64,000 nucleotides of DNA from Chromatiales bacterium (lineage in GTDB: Bacteria > Pseudomonadota > Gammaproteobacteria > UBA6429 > Thiohalophilaceae): contig JALTJZ010000070.1 in the NCBI GenBank assembly GCA_027076325.1, positions 1 through 64,000 of the forward strand, written 5' to 3'. Every line of letters starts with the position of its first letter. Positions within the stretch are counted from its first letter, which is position 1. The notes under the pieces were generated by a model. That model was not told the origin of the DNA, did no database searches, and worked only from the letters and a program-made list of their open reading frames with translations. Shown in pieces: positions 9,847 through 19,836 of the stretch. The position numbers and the translations under genes were made by a program.

Positions 9847-10815
9847 TTGAAACGGTTTATTAAACAATTTGCAGGCTCATTGCTACTTTTGTTCTTACCT
9901 TTTATGATACGACGGCATAAAGGGCAAACACTTATATTATCGTATCATCGAATTTTACCGGCCACTCATTCAGAATATAAAAGCATGCAACCGGGAATGG
10001 TTGTAAGTGAAGAAACGTTTCGAAATCATATGAAGTGGTTGACGGAATATCTTGATGTTATACGGCTTGCTGATCTTAAAATGCAGCGACCACAAAGTAG
10101 TCAGCCAGCCTGTGTAATAACGCTGGATGATGGTTGGGTTGATAACTATACCTATGCGTATCCAATCCTGAAAGAATTCGACCTGCCTGCAACTATCTTT
10201 CTTGTTTCTAATATGATTGATACTAATCATTACTTCTGGCCGGAAAAGCTTGGTTTACTGCTTAATAATAAAACAACCAAAGCGCTATTAGAAACACAAA
10301 TTAAAGCGAAGTATGATTCTGACCTTTCTGATTATGATGGCTTAATTGGATTATTAAAATCAGAAGACGATAAAAGTATTATTCAGTTTCTGGATAGTGT
10401 TGAAAAAGAGGCGGAAAGCTCAGATAATATTTTTGAAAAAGAACGGCAAATACTGAACAGAAAAGAACTCATCGAAATGGCCAGATCTGGCCTGGTTGAC
10501 TACGGAAGCCATACAGAAAATCATATTCGGCTTGATAAAGTTTCTATCAAACAGTCTATACATGAAATAACAGAATCTAAAAAGTGTCTTGAGACTCTGC
10601 TTAATACAACTATTTCAGCATTTTGTTACCCCAATGGTAGCTATACAAGCGAAGTTGTTGATGCTGTTGCTAATGTTTATGAACTTGCCTGTACTACGGA
10701 TAGTGGTTGGGTAAATGAGAAAAGCAACCGGCATATGCTTAGTCGAATTATGTTGCATGATGATATTTCAAATACCAGAAGTTTATTTTGGGGCAGGCTA
10801 TTAGGTTTTTTCTAA
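9847..10815 (+). CDS. Polysaccharide deacetylase, membrane-anchored
   Basis: A second NodB-type deacetylase, 322 residues if TTG 9847 is the start. A basic-hydrophobic N-terminus (KRFIKQFAGSLLLLFLPFMI) suggests a membrane anchor. Motifs: SYHRIL, the catalytic TLDDGWVDNYTYAYPIL (about residue 98 on), YGSHTENHIRL with the metal histidines, and FCYPNGSY. The upstream ribosome binding site is weak, and ATG 9904 is an alternative start without the anchor. It is 4 nt from the next gene, a glycosyltransferase, so both are probably in one operon. Two different deacetylases suggest more than one N-acetyl sugar step or compartment. Confidence 0.82.
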   Translation: MKRFIKQFAGSLLLLFLPFMIRRHKGQTLILSYHRILPATHSEYKSMQPGMVVSEETFRNHMKWLTEYLDVIRLADLKMQRPQSSQPACVITLDDGWVDNYTYAYPILKEFDLPATIFLVSNMIDTNHYFWPEKLGLLLNNKTTKALLETQIKAKYDSDLSDYDGLIGLLKSEDDKSIIQFLDSVEKEAESSDNIFEKERQILNRKELIEMARSGLVDYGSHTENHIRLDKVSIKQSIHEITESKKCLETLLNTTISAFCYPNGSYTSEVVDAVANVYELACTTDSGWVNEKSNRHMLSRIMLHDDISNTRSLFWGRLLGFF

Positions 10816-10819
10816 ATAT

Positions 10820-11923
10820 ATGAAAACAATTTTGCATATTATTGATACAACGGGGCCCGGTGGAGCTGAAACGGTTTTTATAGACCTTCTTACTCGTTTA
10901 CCAAAAGATAAATTCAAAGCGGTTATTATTATTCGTGGCAAAGGCTGGGTTTATGATGAATTGACACGACGGGGCGAGAGACCTGTTTTGCTTGACGCAA
11001 AAGGTTCTTTTAACTGGCGCTACCTTTTGCAGCTTAGGCAAATAATCAAACGTGAAAGTGTTGATTTAATACAGTCACATTTATTGGGCTCAAATGTCTA
11101 TAGTGCCCTGGCAGGGTTATTAACAGGTGTTCCCGTGGTTGCAACATTTCACGGGGCTGTTGATATTGGAGAAAATGAGCGTTTAAAGAGGCTGAAATTT
11201 GCGGCCATAAATTTCGGTACTAAACGAATTATTGCTGTTTCAGACAATTTAAGAGCTGATATTATCCGCAGAACTCGGGTTAATAAAACCAGGCTTAGAA
11301 CAATTTACAATGGTATTGCTGTTGATGAGTTTAATAAACCGGCCTCCGATTCCATTCGTGACAAATTTGGCTGGAGTAAAAGCATGGTTATAGTGGGCAG
11401 CCTGGGGAATGTGCGTACCGCAAAAGCCTATGATATCCTGCTGCATGCCGCAGCGCTCCTGAAAAATAAATCCGAAAAGTTCAAGTTTGTTATAGCAGGT
11501 CAGTGCAATACACGCCTTTTTGATGAGTTGCTGTCGTTGAGAGCCGAGTTAAAACTGGAAAAAGATGTTTATTTTTTGGGGTTCAATGATGACCCGGCTG
11601 AATTTCTGTCAAATCTGGATATTTTTCTGCTGCCATCGACATCAGAAGGTTTTTCAATTGCGACAATACAAGCAATGGCAAGTGGTGTTCCTGTTATCGC
11701 AACAAAAAGTGGTGGGCCGGAAGAAATTCTTACGCATGCTGAAAATGGCTGGCTCGTGACTGCTGGGGATCCATCTGCGATAGCCGAAGGATTAGAGCAA
11801 TTTACAAGCAACTCACAGACACTGGCACAAATGTCGAAAAATGCCTCAGAGCATGTAAGGGACAAATTCAGCATGGATAAGACGTTATCTGCGTATGAAG
11901 CCGTATATAATGAAATAACCTGA
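10820..11923 (+). CDS. Glycosyltransferase family 4 protein
   Basis: A 367-residue GT-B fold retaining glycosyltransferase. The N-terminal domain starts KTILHIIDTTGPGGAETVFIDL (the GGAE loop typical of GT4). The C-terminal nucleotide-sugar domain has VGSLGNVRTAKAYDILLHAAALL and the acidic EGFSIATIQAMASGVPVIAT donor-binding segment. The donor and acceptor sugars cannot be told from sequence. It overlaps no neighbour but follows the deacetylase by 4 nt and is convergent with the ATP-grasp gene. Confidence 0.9.
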   Translation: MKTILHIIDTTGPGGAETVFIDLLTRLPKDKFKAVIIIRGKGWVYDELTRRGERPVLLDAKGSFNWRYLLQLRQIIKRESVDLIQSHLLGSNVYSALAGLLTGVPVVATFHGAVDIGENERLKRLKFAAINFGTKRIIAVSDNLRADIIRRTRVNKTRLRTIYNGIAVDEFNKPASDSIRDKFGWSKSMVIVGSLGNVRTAKAYDILLHAAALLKNKSEKFKFVIAGQCNTRLFDELLSLRAELKLEKDVYFLGFNDDPAEFLSNLDIFLLPSTSEGFSIATIQAMASGVPVIATKSGGPEEILTHAENGWLVTAGDPSAIAEGLEQFTSNSQTLAQMSKNASEHVRDKFSMDKTLSAYEAVYNEIT

Positions 11924-11937
11924 GCCGATTTAAGTTA

Positions 11938-13110
11938 TTATTTTGCCAGATCCTTAATATATTGCTTTAATTCGTGCCAAAATGGTGCCATATCATGCCA
12001 GCGGTTAACTTCATGTTTAGTCCTAAGCGGTTTGGGCATCAAAAATTGCAGGATGGCTTTAGTTTTTTGTCCTACTGTTAATTTTCTGTCTTTTAGACAA
12101 ATATACAAGCCATCGAGATCGCCAAGTAGCCATCTTAACCGAACACCGATTTTGTAGTTTGTGACAGGGTCTACCGAGTGCTGTAGCGCTATTTGATATA
12201 ATAGCCATGGAAAGTCAACACCAGCATCAATGGCAAGCTGTAGGGAGCCCCAGAATCGAGTATTAATTTCCATTAAGTAAGCTGTGCCATCCTTGTTTAC
12301 TTTAAATTCAACCATGGCAATACCATGCCAGCTTGCGGCGTCCAGCAATGTACGGGAATAGGCTAATAAGGCCGGGTTAATCTCAGTGCTTTCAGAAAGG
12401 ACGCTCACCCCTCCCCAATAGGGTTTTTCCCGAATGCGGCGGTGACTGAAAAAGGCTACGGCTTCTCCTTTGTTGTACAGGGCAAATATGCCTTGACCAT
12501 GGCCTTGTACGCACTTTTGAAGCATAAATGGGTGTGTTGAAAAGGCTGGATCTTCGGTTAAAATACGCCGAGCTATTTTTGGGTTATCGGCGAATTGTAC
12601 AAGTGTGTGCAGCCATTTCCCGTTTTGCTTCAACCACGACATCCCCGGCTTAAGTACGAGTGGGTAAGGCATATCACTAAGTGAGTTGTGCATATTTTTA
12701 GTACTCGTTTCATGCCAGGTCGGTGGGATTGGCACCTTTAGTGATTCTGCTGTACGCATTAGCTCGCTTTTATTTGAAATAGCGGTAATGGTGTCTAATG
12801 CAGGGAAAGGTAGTACAATGTTGTGTAATTTATTCTGGTTTTCGAGTAGTAATGTAGTGGTAAGTTCGGTTATAGGAAAAACAACCTGAATATTATGTTC
12901 TGCAATGATTTTTGAAAGAGAATTAATGAATTGTTCAGGAAAAATAGCAGGTTCAGGGTATTGAAAGTACTCTAATGAATAGCGAGAGCAGCCAGCTAAT
13001 GCAGTGCGAGCAGAGTCGGCAGTTAAAACAGGAACGTTATGTTGACCTAAAGAACGGGTGACCGAAAGGGCGCTACGCTGGTTGGCATCAAGAATGAGAA
13101 CACGTTTCAT
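11938..13110 (-). CDS. ATP-grasp ligase-type protein
   Basis: A 390-residue protein of the ATP-grasp superfamily, which activates a carboxylate as acyl phosphate for ligation to an amine or thiol. N-terminal MKRVLILDANQRSALSVTRSLG is a preATP-grasp Rossmann-like part. The core shows PLVLKPGMSW (ATP-binding lysine) and the metal-binding YLMEINTRFWGSLQLA (Glu and Asn ligands). Similar genes occur in exopolysaccharide loci, where they could attach an amino-acid-like group to the glycan, but the substrate here is unknown. It is on the minus strand between plus-strand genes, divergent from the phosphatase gene. Confidence 0.8.
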   Translation of the reverse strand: MKRVLILDANQRSALSVTRSLGQHNVPVLTADSARTALAGCSRYSLEYFQYPEPAIFPEQFINSLSKIIAEHNIQVVFPITELTTTLLLENQNKLHNIVLPFPALDTITAISNKSELMRTAESLKVPIPPTWHETSTKNMHNSLSDMPYPLVLKPGMSWLKQNGKWLHTLVQFADNPKIARRILTEDPAFSTHPFMLQKCVQGHGQGIFALYNKGEAVAFFSHRRIREKPYWGGVSVLSESTEINPALLAYSRTLLDAASWHGIAMVEFKVNKDGTAYLMEINTRFWGSLQLAIDAGVDFPWLLYQIALQHSVDPVTNYKIGVRLRWLLGDLDGLYICLKDRKLTVGQKTKAILQFLMPKPLRTKHEVNRWHDMAPFWHELKQYIKDLAK

Positions 13111-13206
13111 AAAAAGTAAAAACTCTTAAATAATAAAAAGCAAATATCTATATGTTATTTTTTTAAATATATAGACAGCAATAAAAATAGTGATGTTACT
13201 TGTAAA

Positions 13207-13782
13207 ATGACAATTAAAAAAGAATCAGTACCAACAAACAGCAGAATAAAACAAAAATACGGTTCTCGCAAAGGGTTCTTGTTAAACAGTTTTTATAAAA
13301 CGCTCTACCATCTTGGCTATTATAAAAAATTTGAGAAAATAGACTGGCAGAAAGTTAAGCGACTTGTTTTTGTTTGTAAGGGAAACATCTGCCGTAGTGC
13401 TTATGCCGATATTCTTGCCCGGTCAGCTGGTATGCGCTCTATATCATTTGGTGTTGATACCGTTGATGGGGCACATGCAAATGATAGAGCGATAGCGGTA
13501 GCTGGAAAGCTGGGGTTTGATTTAAGCAATCATAGAACAACAACATTTAAAAACATGGAGCTTAGAGAGTCAGATCTGATTATTGCGATGGAACCCTGGC
13601 AAACAGCACAGCTTATTGCTAAAAATGAAAAAGGGTATCAATGCACCTTGTTAGGCTTGTGGAGTTCGGCAAAATACCCTTACATTCACGATCCTTTTGG
13701 CTCATCGGAAGAATATTTTAATAGCTGCTTTAAAGTTATAGAAGAGGGCGTTGGTGAGATCATCAAAAAAACAAGAAAATGA
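13207..13782 (+). CDS. Low molecular weight phosphotyrosine phosphatase-like protein
   Basis: 191 residues with the LMW-PTP P-loop CKGNICRS: C57 and R63 form the CX5R signature. The general acid lies in the HDPFGSS loop (D162). About 50 extra residues precede the domain compared with stand-alone enzymes. In capsule and EPS systems such phosphatases (Wzb type) act on a tyrosine kinase that controls polymer length. No Wzc-type kinase is visible in this window, so the partner is elsewhere or the substrate differs. The polymerase gene starts inside its 3' end. Confidence 0.87.
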   Translation: MTIKKESVPTNSRIKQKYGSRKGFLLNSFYKTLYHLGYYKKFEKIDWQKVKRLVFVCKGNICRSAYADILARSAGMRSISFGVDTVDGAHANDRAIAVAGKLGFDLSNHRTTTFKNMELRESDLIIAMEPWQTAQLIAKNEKGYQCTLLGLWSSAKYPYIHDPFGSSEEYFNSCFKVIEEGVGEIIKKTRK

Positions 13783-15106
13783 TATTCAGTTGGAAACACT
13801 TTATCGTCTTAATATAAAAACTCTCTGGCAGGGATTTAAACAAGAACATATTACTTTTATCTTTTTATGTGCATATTATTTATTTGAATATATACGTCCA
13901 CAAGTTTTATACCCACAAATAGACTTTTTGCCCTGGGCGCAATTGTTTCTAATTCTTACTCTGGTATCCCTGTTTAGTGACAAATCAATTAAAAGTGTTG
14001 CGAATCCTTTAAACAAGTTATTTGTTTTATTTATTATCATCATTATTTTATCAAGTCTTGCCGCCTATGATCCCTGGGTATCCTGGAAATATAAAAATAT
14101 AATGTTGAGCTGGATAATTGTTTATTATCTGACCATCAACATTATCAATACAGAGAAAAGGTTTTTTTTATTCCTGCTGGTCTATCTATTATTTAATTTA
14201 AAAATGGGACAGCATGGTGCTATCGACTGGATTGGTCGGGGTTTATCGTTTGCAGATTACGGCTTGATAGGTTCTCCTGGCTGGTTCCGAAATTCAGGTG
14301 AGTATGCGATTCAGATGATGATTTTTGGCTCATTAGCTATTGCATTCGTTTTATCGTTAAAAGAGTATTGGGGCAAATATAAAAAACTGCTGATGTATGG
14401 TGCGGCTGCGACAGGTTACCTTGCCGTGGTTGGAGCAAGTTCTCGTGGCTCACAGCTGGGTTTGTTAGTTATTTTTATCGTTTTTTCATTACGCTCTAAA
14501 GCTGGCATAAAGGGTTTGCTTGGGGTAACAGCACTGGGTTTGTTACTTTACAATATTCTTCCGGATGAACAAATGGCGCGCTTTCAGGAAATGGGTGATG
14601 ATCGGACTTCTCTTCAAAGACTGGCATACTGGAAGATAGGGCTGGGTCTTATTGCAGATAATCCCATTTTGGGTATTGGCTATAAAAACTGGATGGTTGT
14701 TGTATCTGATATGTTTCCAGAGGGCATCCCACCACTTAATGTTGTTCAGGTTCCACACAGTATTTATATTGAGGCTGCTGCCGAACTAGGAATATTTGCC
14801 TTGTTGGTATTTTTAATCATGGTTATTTATGCTTTTGTGTTAAATGCAAAAACCAGAAAAATATTGAATGGCAAGACTGATAAATTGCTGTTGAATGTTA
14901 CATATGCCCTGGATGCAGGGTTAATCGGTTATTTAGTGGCCGGGGCATTTGTGACAGTATTAACGTATCCATTTTTTTGGGTACAAATTGCAATGATAGT
15001 GACAGTGAATAATATTGTAAAAAATAAGTACCCAGCAGAAACGGTGAGGCGATTACGTAGGCAACAGCTAAAAAAGAGAGGGCCCATAACACCGACAGAT
15101 AAATAA
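13754..15106 (+). CDS. O-antigen ligase/polymerase family membrane protein
   Basis: About 450 residues with ten or so hydrophobic segments, the long periplasmic loop and the Wzy_C/WaaL-type region (GASSRGSQLGLLVIF, LQRLAYWKIGLGLIADNPILGIGYKN, PHSIYIEAAAELGIFALLVF). It probably polymerises or ligates the lipid-linked repeat unit on the periplasmic side. The opening FEYIRPQVLYPQIDFLPWAQL is typical of EPS-locus members. I prefer GTG 13754 over TTG 13751, because GAGGG at 13744-13748 is 5 nt from the GTG. It overlaps the phosphatase gene by 29 nt, so the two are likely translationally coupled. Confidence 0.87.
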   Translation: MRSSKKQENDIQLETLYRLNIKTLWQGFKQEHITFIFLCAYYLFEYIRPQVLYPQIDFLPWAQLFLILTLVSLFSDKSIKSVANPLNKLFVLFIIIIILSSLAAYDPWVSWKYKNIMLSWIIVYYLTINIINTEKRFFLFLLVYLLFNLKMGQHGAIDWIGRGLSFADYGLIGSPGWFRNSGEYAIQMMIFGSLAIAFVLSLKEYWGKYKKLLMYGAAATGYLAVVGASSRGSQLGLLVIFIVFSLRSKAGIKGLLGVTALGLLLYNILPDEQMARFQEMGDDRTSLQRLAYWKIGLGLIADNPILGIGYKNWMVVVSDMFPEGIPPLNVVQVPHSIYIEAAAELGIFALLVFLIMVIYAFVLNAKTRKILNGKTDKLLLNVTYALDAGLIGYLVAGAFVTVLTYPFFWVQIAMIVTVNNIVKNKYPAETVRRLRRQQLKKRGPITPTDK

Positions 15107-15132
15107 TGTTTGCCGGTTAACACTAGCTATAA

Positions 15133-16506
15133 TTATACTTGTGATACGACGGATTTAAATTTACCGGATGTTGTGCGCTTTATTTCATTTACAAAATCAA
15201 CCTCAATGGCAATATCTTCCCCCAGCCTTTTTTTAAGTTCATTGACCAGAATTTCTGTTTGCGAATGGTGGTAATCGTTTTCTACGACCATTTTTACACG
15301 TATTGATGCCAGTGATTCCTGGATTATCTGTGTTTCCTTTATGGATGACAATCCCTTAAAAACAGGATCAAGCCTTCCGATTTTTCTCCCGTTTTTTAAT
15401 GTAATGAGATCATCGGTACGGCCTTCTATTGAGTCTATAACTGGAAAATGGCAACCACAACGGCATGTGTCAGTTGAAAATTTTGCTGAGTCGCCTATTG
15501 AATAGCGTATTAGTGGCATTCTCTTGTTTATAAATCCTGTGCAAACAATATTTCCTATTTCGCCCTTACTGGCAGGCAGGCCATTATGGTCTAAAATTTC
15601 AACTATACCAAAATCAGAATTAACATGGTAACTTCCTTCGCTACATTGGGTTATAAATGCGGCCATCTCTGCGGTACCGTAATGATCGTATATTTTTGTG
15701 TTGAATACTTTTTCTATAATTAGTCTTTGGTTATCGAGTAAGGTTTCGGAAGAGGTTATAATAGCCTTTGGCTGAATATTGTGTTTTATTTTATTTTTAT
15801 AAATAAAATGTGCAACTTCGAACAGTGCGGAAGGGTAAGAGTCGATAAAAACAGGCTGAATTTTGTCAATTTCTTTAATGTATAAAGGCAAGGTCTCTTC
15901 TGAAATATTATATGAAGAAAATAGCGTATTGTTCATTGAATAGTTTTTTCGCCAGAAAGGGGCATCTTTTTGTGTGTTCGGTATGATAATTCTACCTGCA
16001 AATGTAATACTGGGTTGACCAATTTTAACACCACAGTTTAATAAATATCTGGAAAAAAAGGCATAGTTTTGCTGTATTGCAGCACTGTATGTTGCAACAT
16101 TAAGGGGACTTCCGCTTGTGCCACTGGTATTAATGGTTAGTGTTTTTCCCAGTGAATTGTCTTGGGATACAAATTTTTCAGGGTTATTCCGGAGTGTATC
16201 TTTTTGCAAAACAGGGAAGTGCTCTGCAAAGTTATCAATCGTTATTTCTGCTGGTAGTATGTTTCTTTGTTTCAGTATTTGCTGATAATAAGGGACGTTA
16301 TCGCAGGCATAGTGTATTAATGCTGTCAATTTTTTATTCTGCAATTCCCGAATTTTTTCTTTACCCATAGTCTGGGACACGAGTAAGTTTTGAAGTGTGT
16401 CGGTATACACACCAGAATAGCGTAAACGCTTTAGCTTTAGCCCATAAATGCTAATTAGTATATTTTGAATAAAAACAGGGGATAAATTGTAGAGTGTCTG
16501 AAACAT
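15133..16506 (-). CDS. CapK/PaaK-like AMP-forming ligase
   Basis: A 457-residue adenylate-forming enzyme of the phenylacetate-CoA ligase/CapK group. The P-loop is INTSGTSGSPLNVA, followed by IYDHYGTAEMAAFI and GRTDDLITLKNGR in the C-terminal part. CapK-like members sit in many capsule loci and are presumed to activate an acid for transfer, but none of the substrates can be read from sequence. Its start codon overlaps the stop of the upstream glycosyltransferase (16506), so they are coupled. Together with the ATP-grasp and FemAB-like genes it suggests acyl or aminoacyl decoration of the glycan. Confidence 0.85.
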   Translation of the reverse strand: MFQTLYNLSPVFIQNILISIYGLKLKRLRYSGVYTDTLQNLLVSQTMGKEKIRELQNKKLTALIHYACDNVPYYQQILKQRNILPAEITIDNFAEHFPVLQKDTLRNNPEKFVSQDNSLGKTLTINTSGTSGSPLNVATYSAAIQQNYAFFSRYLLNCGVKIGQPSITFAGRIIIPNTQKDAPFWRKNYSMNNTLFSSYNISEETLPLYIKEIDKIQPVFIDSYPSALFEVAHFIYKNKIKHNIQPKAIITSSETLLDNQRLIIEKVFNTKIYDHYGTAEMAAFITQCSEGSYHVNSDFGIVEILDHNGLPASKGEIGNIVCTGFINKRMPLIRYSIGDSAKFSTDTCRCGCHFPVIDSIEGRTDDLITLKNGRKIGRLDPVFKGLSSIKETQIIQESLASIRVKMVVENDYHHSQTEILVNELKKRLGEDIAIEVDFVNEIKRTTSGKFKSVVSQV

Positions 16507-17756
16507 TAAGGCTTAGTGCTTTGCGGTAATAAATTATGATAAAGTTTTCTAAAATTTTTACCAATAATGTCGTAAGAATATTTTGATTCAATTAGTTTTC
16601 GGCTATTTTTACCTATTCGTTTGGATTCTGACGGGTTTGAGAATAAATACATGATTTTCTCGATATAATCATCCGGTGTTTGAGCAAATAATACATCACT
16701 ATTGTTGCTAACATCAATTCCCTCGCATGCGACAGGATTTGCGACAATTGATTTTGACATGGCTAGTGCGTCCAGTATTTTTAGTTTGGTGCCGCCACCA
16801 TCATCAATAGGGCAGACGTAAACCTGAGCTGCGTTCATATAGTCTCTTATATCATCAACAAACCCATGCAATTTAACTCGACTATCATTTTTAGATAAGG
16901 CAACTAACTCTTGTGGTGGATTTTTTCCAATAATATTCACACAAATATCAGGTACTTTCTTATTAAGAGTTGGCCAAACTTCACGAATAAAAAATAAAAT
17001 TGCTTTTTTATTTGGATACCAGTCAAGGCCGCCTGTAAATATCAGGCTGTTGGGTGTTTGGGTTGCGCTATCGTCTGGCTTAAAATAATTAGTGTCCACT
17101 CCATTAGGTACATCAACAATATTGGCTTTTGGAATAATTTTTTGCAGTCGTTTTGAATCGAGATGCGAGCATGTAATGTGTAAGTTAAAGTCTGGGCAAT
17201 ATTTTTTTTCGTACCGCTGAATTTTTAAAGCTTCCTGATAAAAATATACTTTTTTAATAAAGTTGGTTTCTGTTGAGGCTCTTCGAAACATCATGTGGGA
17301 TTCAATGTTGTGATGATCCAGTACGCAAATATCTGATGTGAAATATTTTTTATACGGAATTAGGCTTAAAGTATCAAAGTGAATTAAATCATAGTTGCTG
17401 GCATTGGATAGCTTGTAAATAAATTGATCCATTTCTGTTGATTTAAGCCAGTTCACAGTGTAAGGATCGAATGTAAATATACTTTTTGCTGCAAGCAGTT
17501 TTTTTCCATGTGTTGTAGTGTCGCAGGGTATATCAAAAACATGAATTTTATTGCAGTAGCTGGAGAGTGCAGATTTTGAGTCACTGATAGCCTCTGTCAT
17601 GCTGGGGTAGATATGTTTGAGTAGATTCTTTTGATTGAATGCAACCAGATCAATCGTGTTATCTTTTGAAAGTTCTTTTATCAGATTATAACTGCGTTGT
17701 AGAACACCACCTTTTGGTGGATAGGGGATTAAATGAGATAACCAGAGAATGTTCAT
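16506..17756 (-). CDS. Glycosyltransferase family 4 protein
   Basis: 416 residues, GT-B fold. It begins MNILWLSHLIPYPPKGGVLQRSYNLIKEL, the opening seen in the EPS/exosortase-associated sugar transferase subgroup. Donor-site features are FTGGLDWYPNKKAILFF and GGGTKLKILDALAMSKSIVAN. It is probably one of the enzymes building the repeat unit in the cytoplasm. It lies between the asparagine-synthase paralogue (13 nt upstream) and the CapK-like gene, forming a three-gene minus-strand operon. Confidence 0.88.
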   Translation of the reverse strand: MNILWLSHLIPYPPKGGVLQRSYNLIKELSKDNTIDLVAFNQKNLLKHIYPSMTEAISDSKSALSSYCNKIHVFDIPCDTTTHGKKLLAAKSIFTFDPYTVNWLKSTEMDQFIYKLSNASNYDLIHFDTLSLIPYKKYFTSDICVLDHHNIESHMMFRRASTETNFIKKVYFYQEALKIQRYEKKYCPDFNLHITCSHLDSKRLQKIIPKANIVDVPNGVDTNYFKPDDSATQTPNSLIFTGGLDWYPNKKAILFFIREVWPTLNKKVPDICVNIIGKNPPQELVALSKNDSRVKLHGFVDDIRDYMNAAQVYVCPIDDGGGTKLKILDALAMSKSIVANPVACEGIDVSNNSDVLFAQTPDDYIEKIMYLFSNPSESKRIGKNSRKLIESKYSYDIIGKNFRKLYHNLLPQSTKP

Positions 17757-17769
17757 GTTGTATAATTTA

Positions 17770-19653
17770 CTACAGTTTAGCGGGCTTCTGGCTAACAGGT
17801 TGTACGGTAATATTGCTTAATAATTGTGTGCTTAACTTGTCAGAATTAGCACTGTTAAAATAGAGTTCACCCCATACATTAAGTTGCAGTAAACGCAATT
17901 TTAAGCCGTTGTTGCTACTTTCAAGCAAATTTTGTAAATGGTTTTCCGGAATTGAAAACAGCTCTGCAACATAGGAGTTTACAAAATATTTATTATTTAT
18001 TTTCATTCGTTCAAAGGCATTTGTCGGAAACCCTCGTTTTGTTCGTTGACTCAACTCTTTTGGTAAATAACGATCTGCAATTTGCCTTAATATCCATTTG
18101 CTGCGAACAAAGGGATGCTTAAATTCTTTGTAGGCATGTATTGTCTTTTTGATTTTATATTTATAAGGTAAGTTCACGGCAAATTTTATTAACTCGTTAT
18201 CCAGAAACGGGAATCTTGCTTCAATGCTTGCGGCCATTCCCATTGTGTCATTTCGATGTAGCAAAGTTCTTAAATGATAGCCTAAATAATTTAAAGTTTT
18301 ATCACTGTGTTTATGAAAACCTTTGGTTGCGCTGGAAATAATGTCAGCTTCATGTGTTTTTTCAAAACCACCAAAAATATACTGTGCAGACTTTGAAAGG
18401 CTATTGGAATTTGGTATCAGTTTTTCACCAAATAAAGGGATGTTTTGTATTAACCCGGATGTTTTATGTGTTAGTTTGTGAATAGCTGAAAATATATTTT
18501 CTGTTGGGATATGTGAATAGCCCAGGTAACTTTCATCAGCTCCTTCCCCGGTTAATATTGCTTTTACTTTATGCTGTTGAACAAGTTTAGTTACCATTAA
18601 AAATGGAATTGAGTTTGGGTGGTAAATAAAAGGCATTGCATAGTTTTGCATTACGTCAGGGATATTTTGTATAAAATGTTCATCTGAAACATTAACAACT
18701 TTTAAGTCAAGACCAAGGTGCTTTGCCAATGCTTCTGCGGCATGCAGTTCACTATGCGGACCAGTGACATTGGAGTGGAAAATTTGAATATCAGCGTTTA
18801 GTTTATGCGCCATTGCCAGTAAAATTGATGAATCAACGCCGCCGCTGCATAACGCACCAACCGGAACGTCCGATATCATATGTTTTTTAACACTACCAGA
18901 AAGCAGCTCATCCATATCATCAATGAGAAGATTTGTTTTTCTTTTTGATAAATAGTCACTGTAATCATGGTCAAGGAAGTCAGTAAGGTGAAAAAATGTT
19001 TCTACTTTGTCAATTTTTGCATTTTTCACGATGGCATATTTGCCGGCCTCTAATTCATGTATGTTGTTATAAAAAGACTTCGATTGTGTGTTTCCACCTG
19101 AACCCAGCAAGTAACCTGAAATTGAAAACAAGTCGGGTGTCAGTTTTGTCCAGGGGGTAAACGCAATGATTTCAGATGAAAATAACAGGCTGTTGTTTGT
19201 TTTGCAGAGATACAAGGGTTTAATGCCAAAACGATCTCGTGCAAGAATGATTTCTTTTGTTTGTGTGTCGTAGAAGGCAAATGCAAACATACCTTCAAGA
19301 TCTTTTAATGCGCCGATACCTTTGTGTATGAGTGAGTAAAGTAAAACTTCGGTATCACTTGTTGTTTTAAAAGAAACTCCTTGTTTTATCAAACCCTCTT
19401 TTAATTGCTGGTAATTATAAATTTCGCCATTATATATCAGGCAGTAGCGCCGGGAGTCATCCCAAAATGGCTGATTACTGCGTTCACTAATATCAAGAAA
19501 AGAAAGGCGTGTATGTGCAAATGCTGTATTGTCTGTTTTTATAAAACCTTGCCCGTCAGGGCCACGGTGATTTAATAGCGACATGGACTTTTTTATTGTT
19601 TTGTCATCAATTTTTCCATTGCCTGCCATTTGCAAGCCAAAAATGCCACACAT
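17770..19653 (-). CDS. Asparagine synthase (glutamine-hydrolysing) paralogue
   Basis: 627 residues with both AsnB domains. The class II glutamine amidotransferase domain starts with the nucleophile Cys2 (MCGIFGLQ) and has LLNHRGPDGQGF and YNGEIYN. The synthetase domain has the pyrophosphate loop CSGGVDSSILLAMA (about residues 269-282) and LTGEGADESYLGY. In EPS loci such paralogues probably amidate a uronic acid or other carboxylate rather than aspartate; that is an inference from context. It is first in the minus-strand operon with GT4 and CapK-like genes. Confidence 0.9.
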   Translation of the reverse strand: MCGIFGLQMAGNGKIDDKTIKKSMSLLNHRGPDGQGFIKTDNTAFAHTRLSFLDISERSNQPFWDDSRRYCLIYNGEIYNYQQLKEGLIKQGVSFKTTSDTEVLLYSLIHKGIGALKDLEGMFAFAFYDTQTKEIILARDRFGIKPLYLCKTNNSLLFSSEIIAFTPWTKLTPDLFSISGYLLGSGGNTQSKSFYNNIHELEAGKYAIVKNAKIDKVETFFHLTDFLDHDYSDYLSKRKTNLLIDDMDELLSGSVKKHMISDVPVGALCSGGVDSSILLAMAHKLNADIQIFHSNVTGPHSELHAAEALAKHLGLDLKVVNVSDEHFIQNIPDVMQNYAMPFIYHPNSIPFLMVTKLVQQHKVKAILTGEGADESYLGYSHIPTENIFSAIHKLTHKTSGLIQNIPLFGEKLIPNSNSLSKSAQYIFGGFEKTHEADIISSATKGFHKHSDKTLNYLGYHLRTLLHRNDTMGMAASIEARFPFLDNELIKFAVNLPYKYKIKKTIHAYKEFKHPFVRSKWILRQIADRYLPKELSQRTKRGFPTNAFERMKINNKYFVNSYVAELFSIPENHLQNLLESSNNGLKLRLLQLNVWGELYFNSANSDKLSTQLLSNITVQPVSQKPAKL

Positions 19654-19775
19654 ATAATGTTTTACCTAAGTATTATCAATAACTTGATTGTTATATTATT
19701 GGGTTAGCATGTTACGTGAAAACGCTATTTTTTCCAACCGGCAAGAATATATTTCAGTCGCAGTGATCCATATAT

Positions 19776-19811
19776 AAAAAAACCTTACTTTGTTAGAAGT
19801 AAGGTTTTTTT
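19776..19811 (-). terminator. Intrinsic terminator after secreted lectin/lyase-like gene
   Basis: A 15-bp perfect stem (19776-19790 with 19797-19811) with core CCTTACTT/AAGTAAGG and loop TGTTAG is flanked by A and T runs on both sides, so it can work on both strands. It lies 26 bp after the stop of the minus-strand gene ending at 19837, which it most likely terminates. Confidence 0.85.
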
Positions 19812-19836
19812 AGTGTAGAATTTTACGCCTGTTTTT

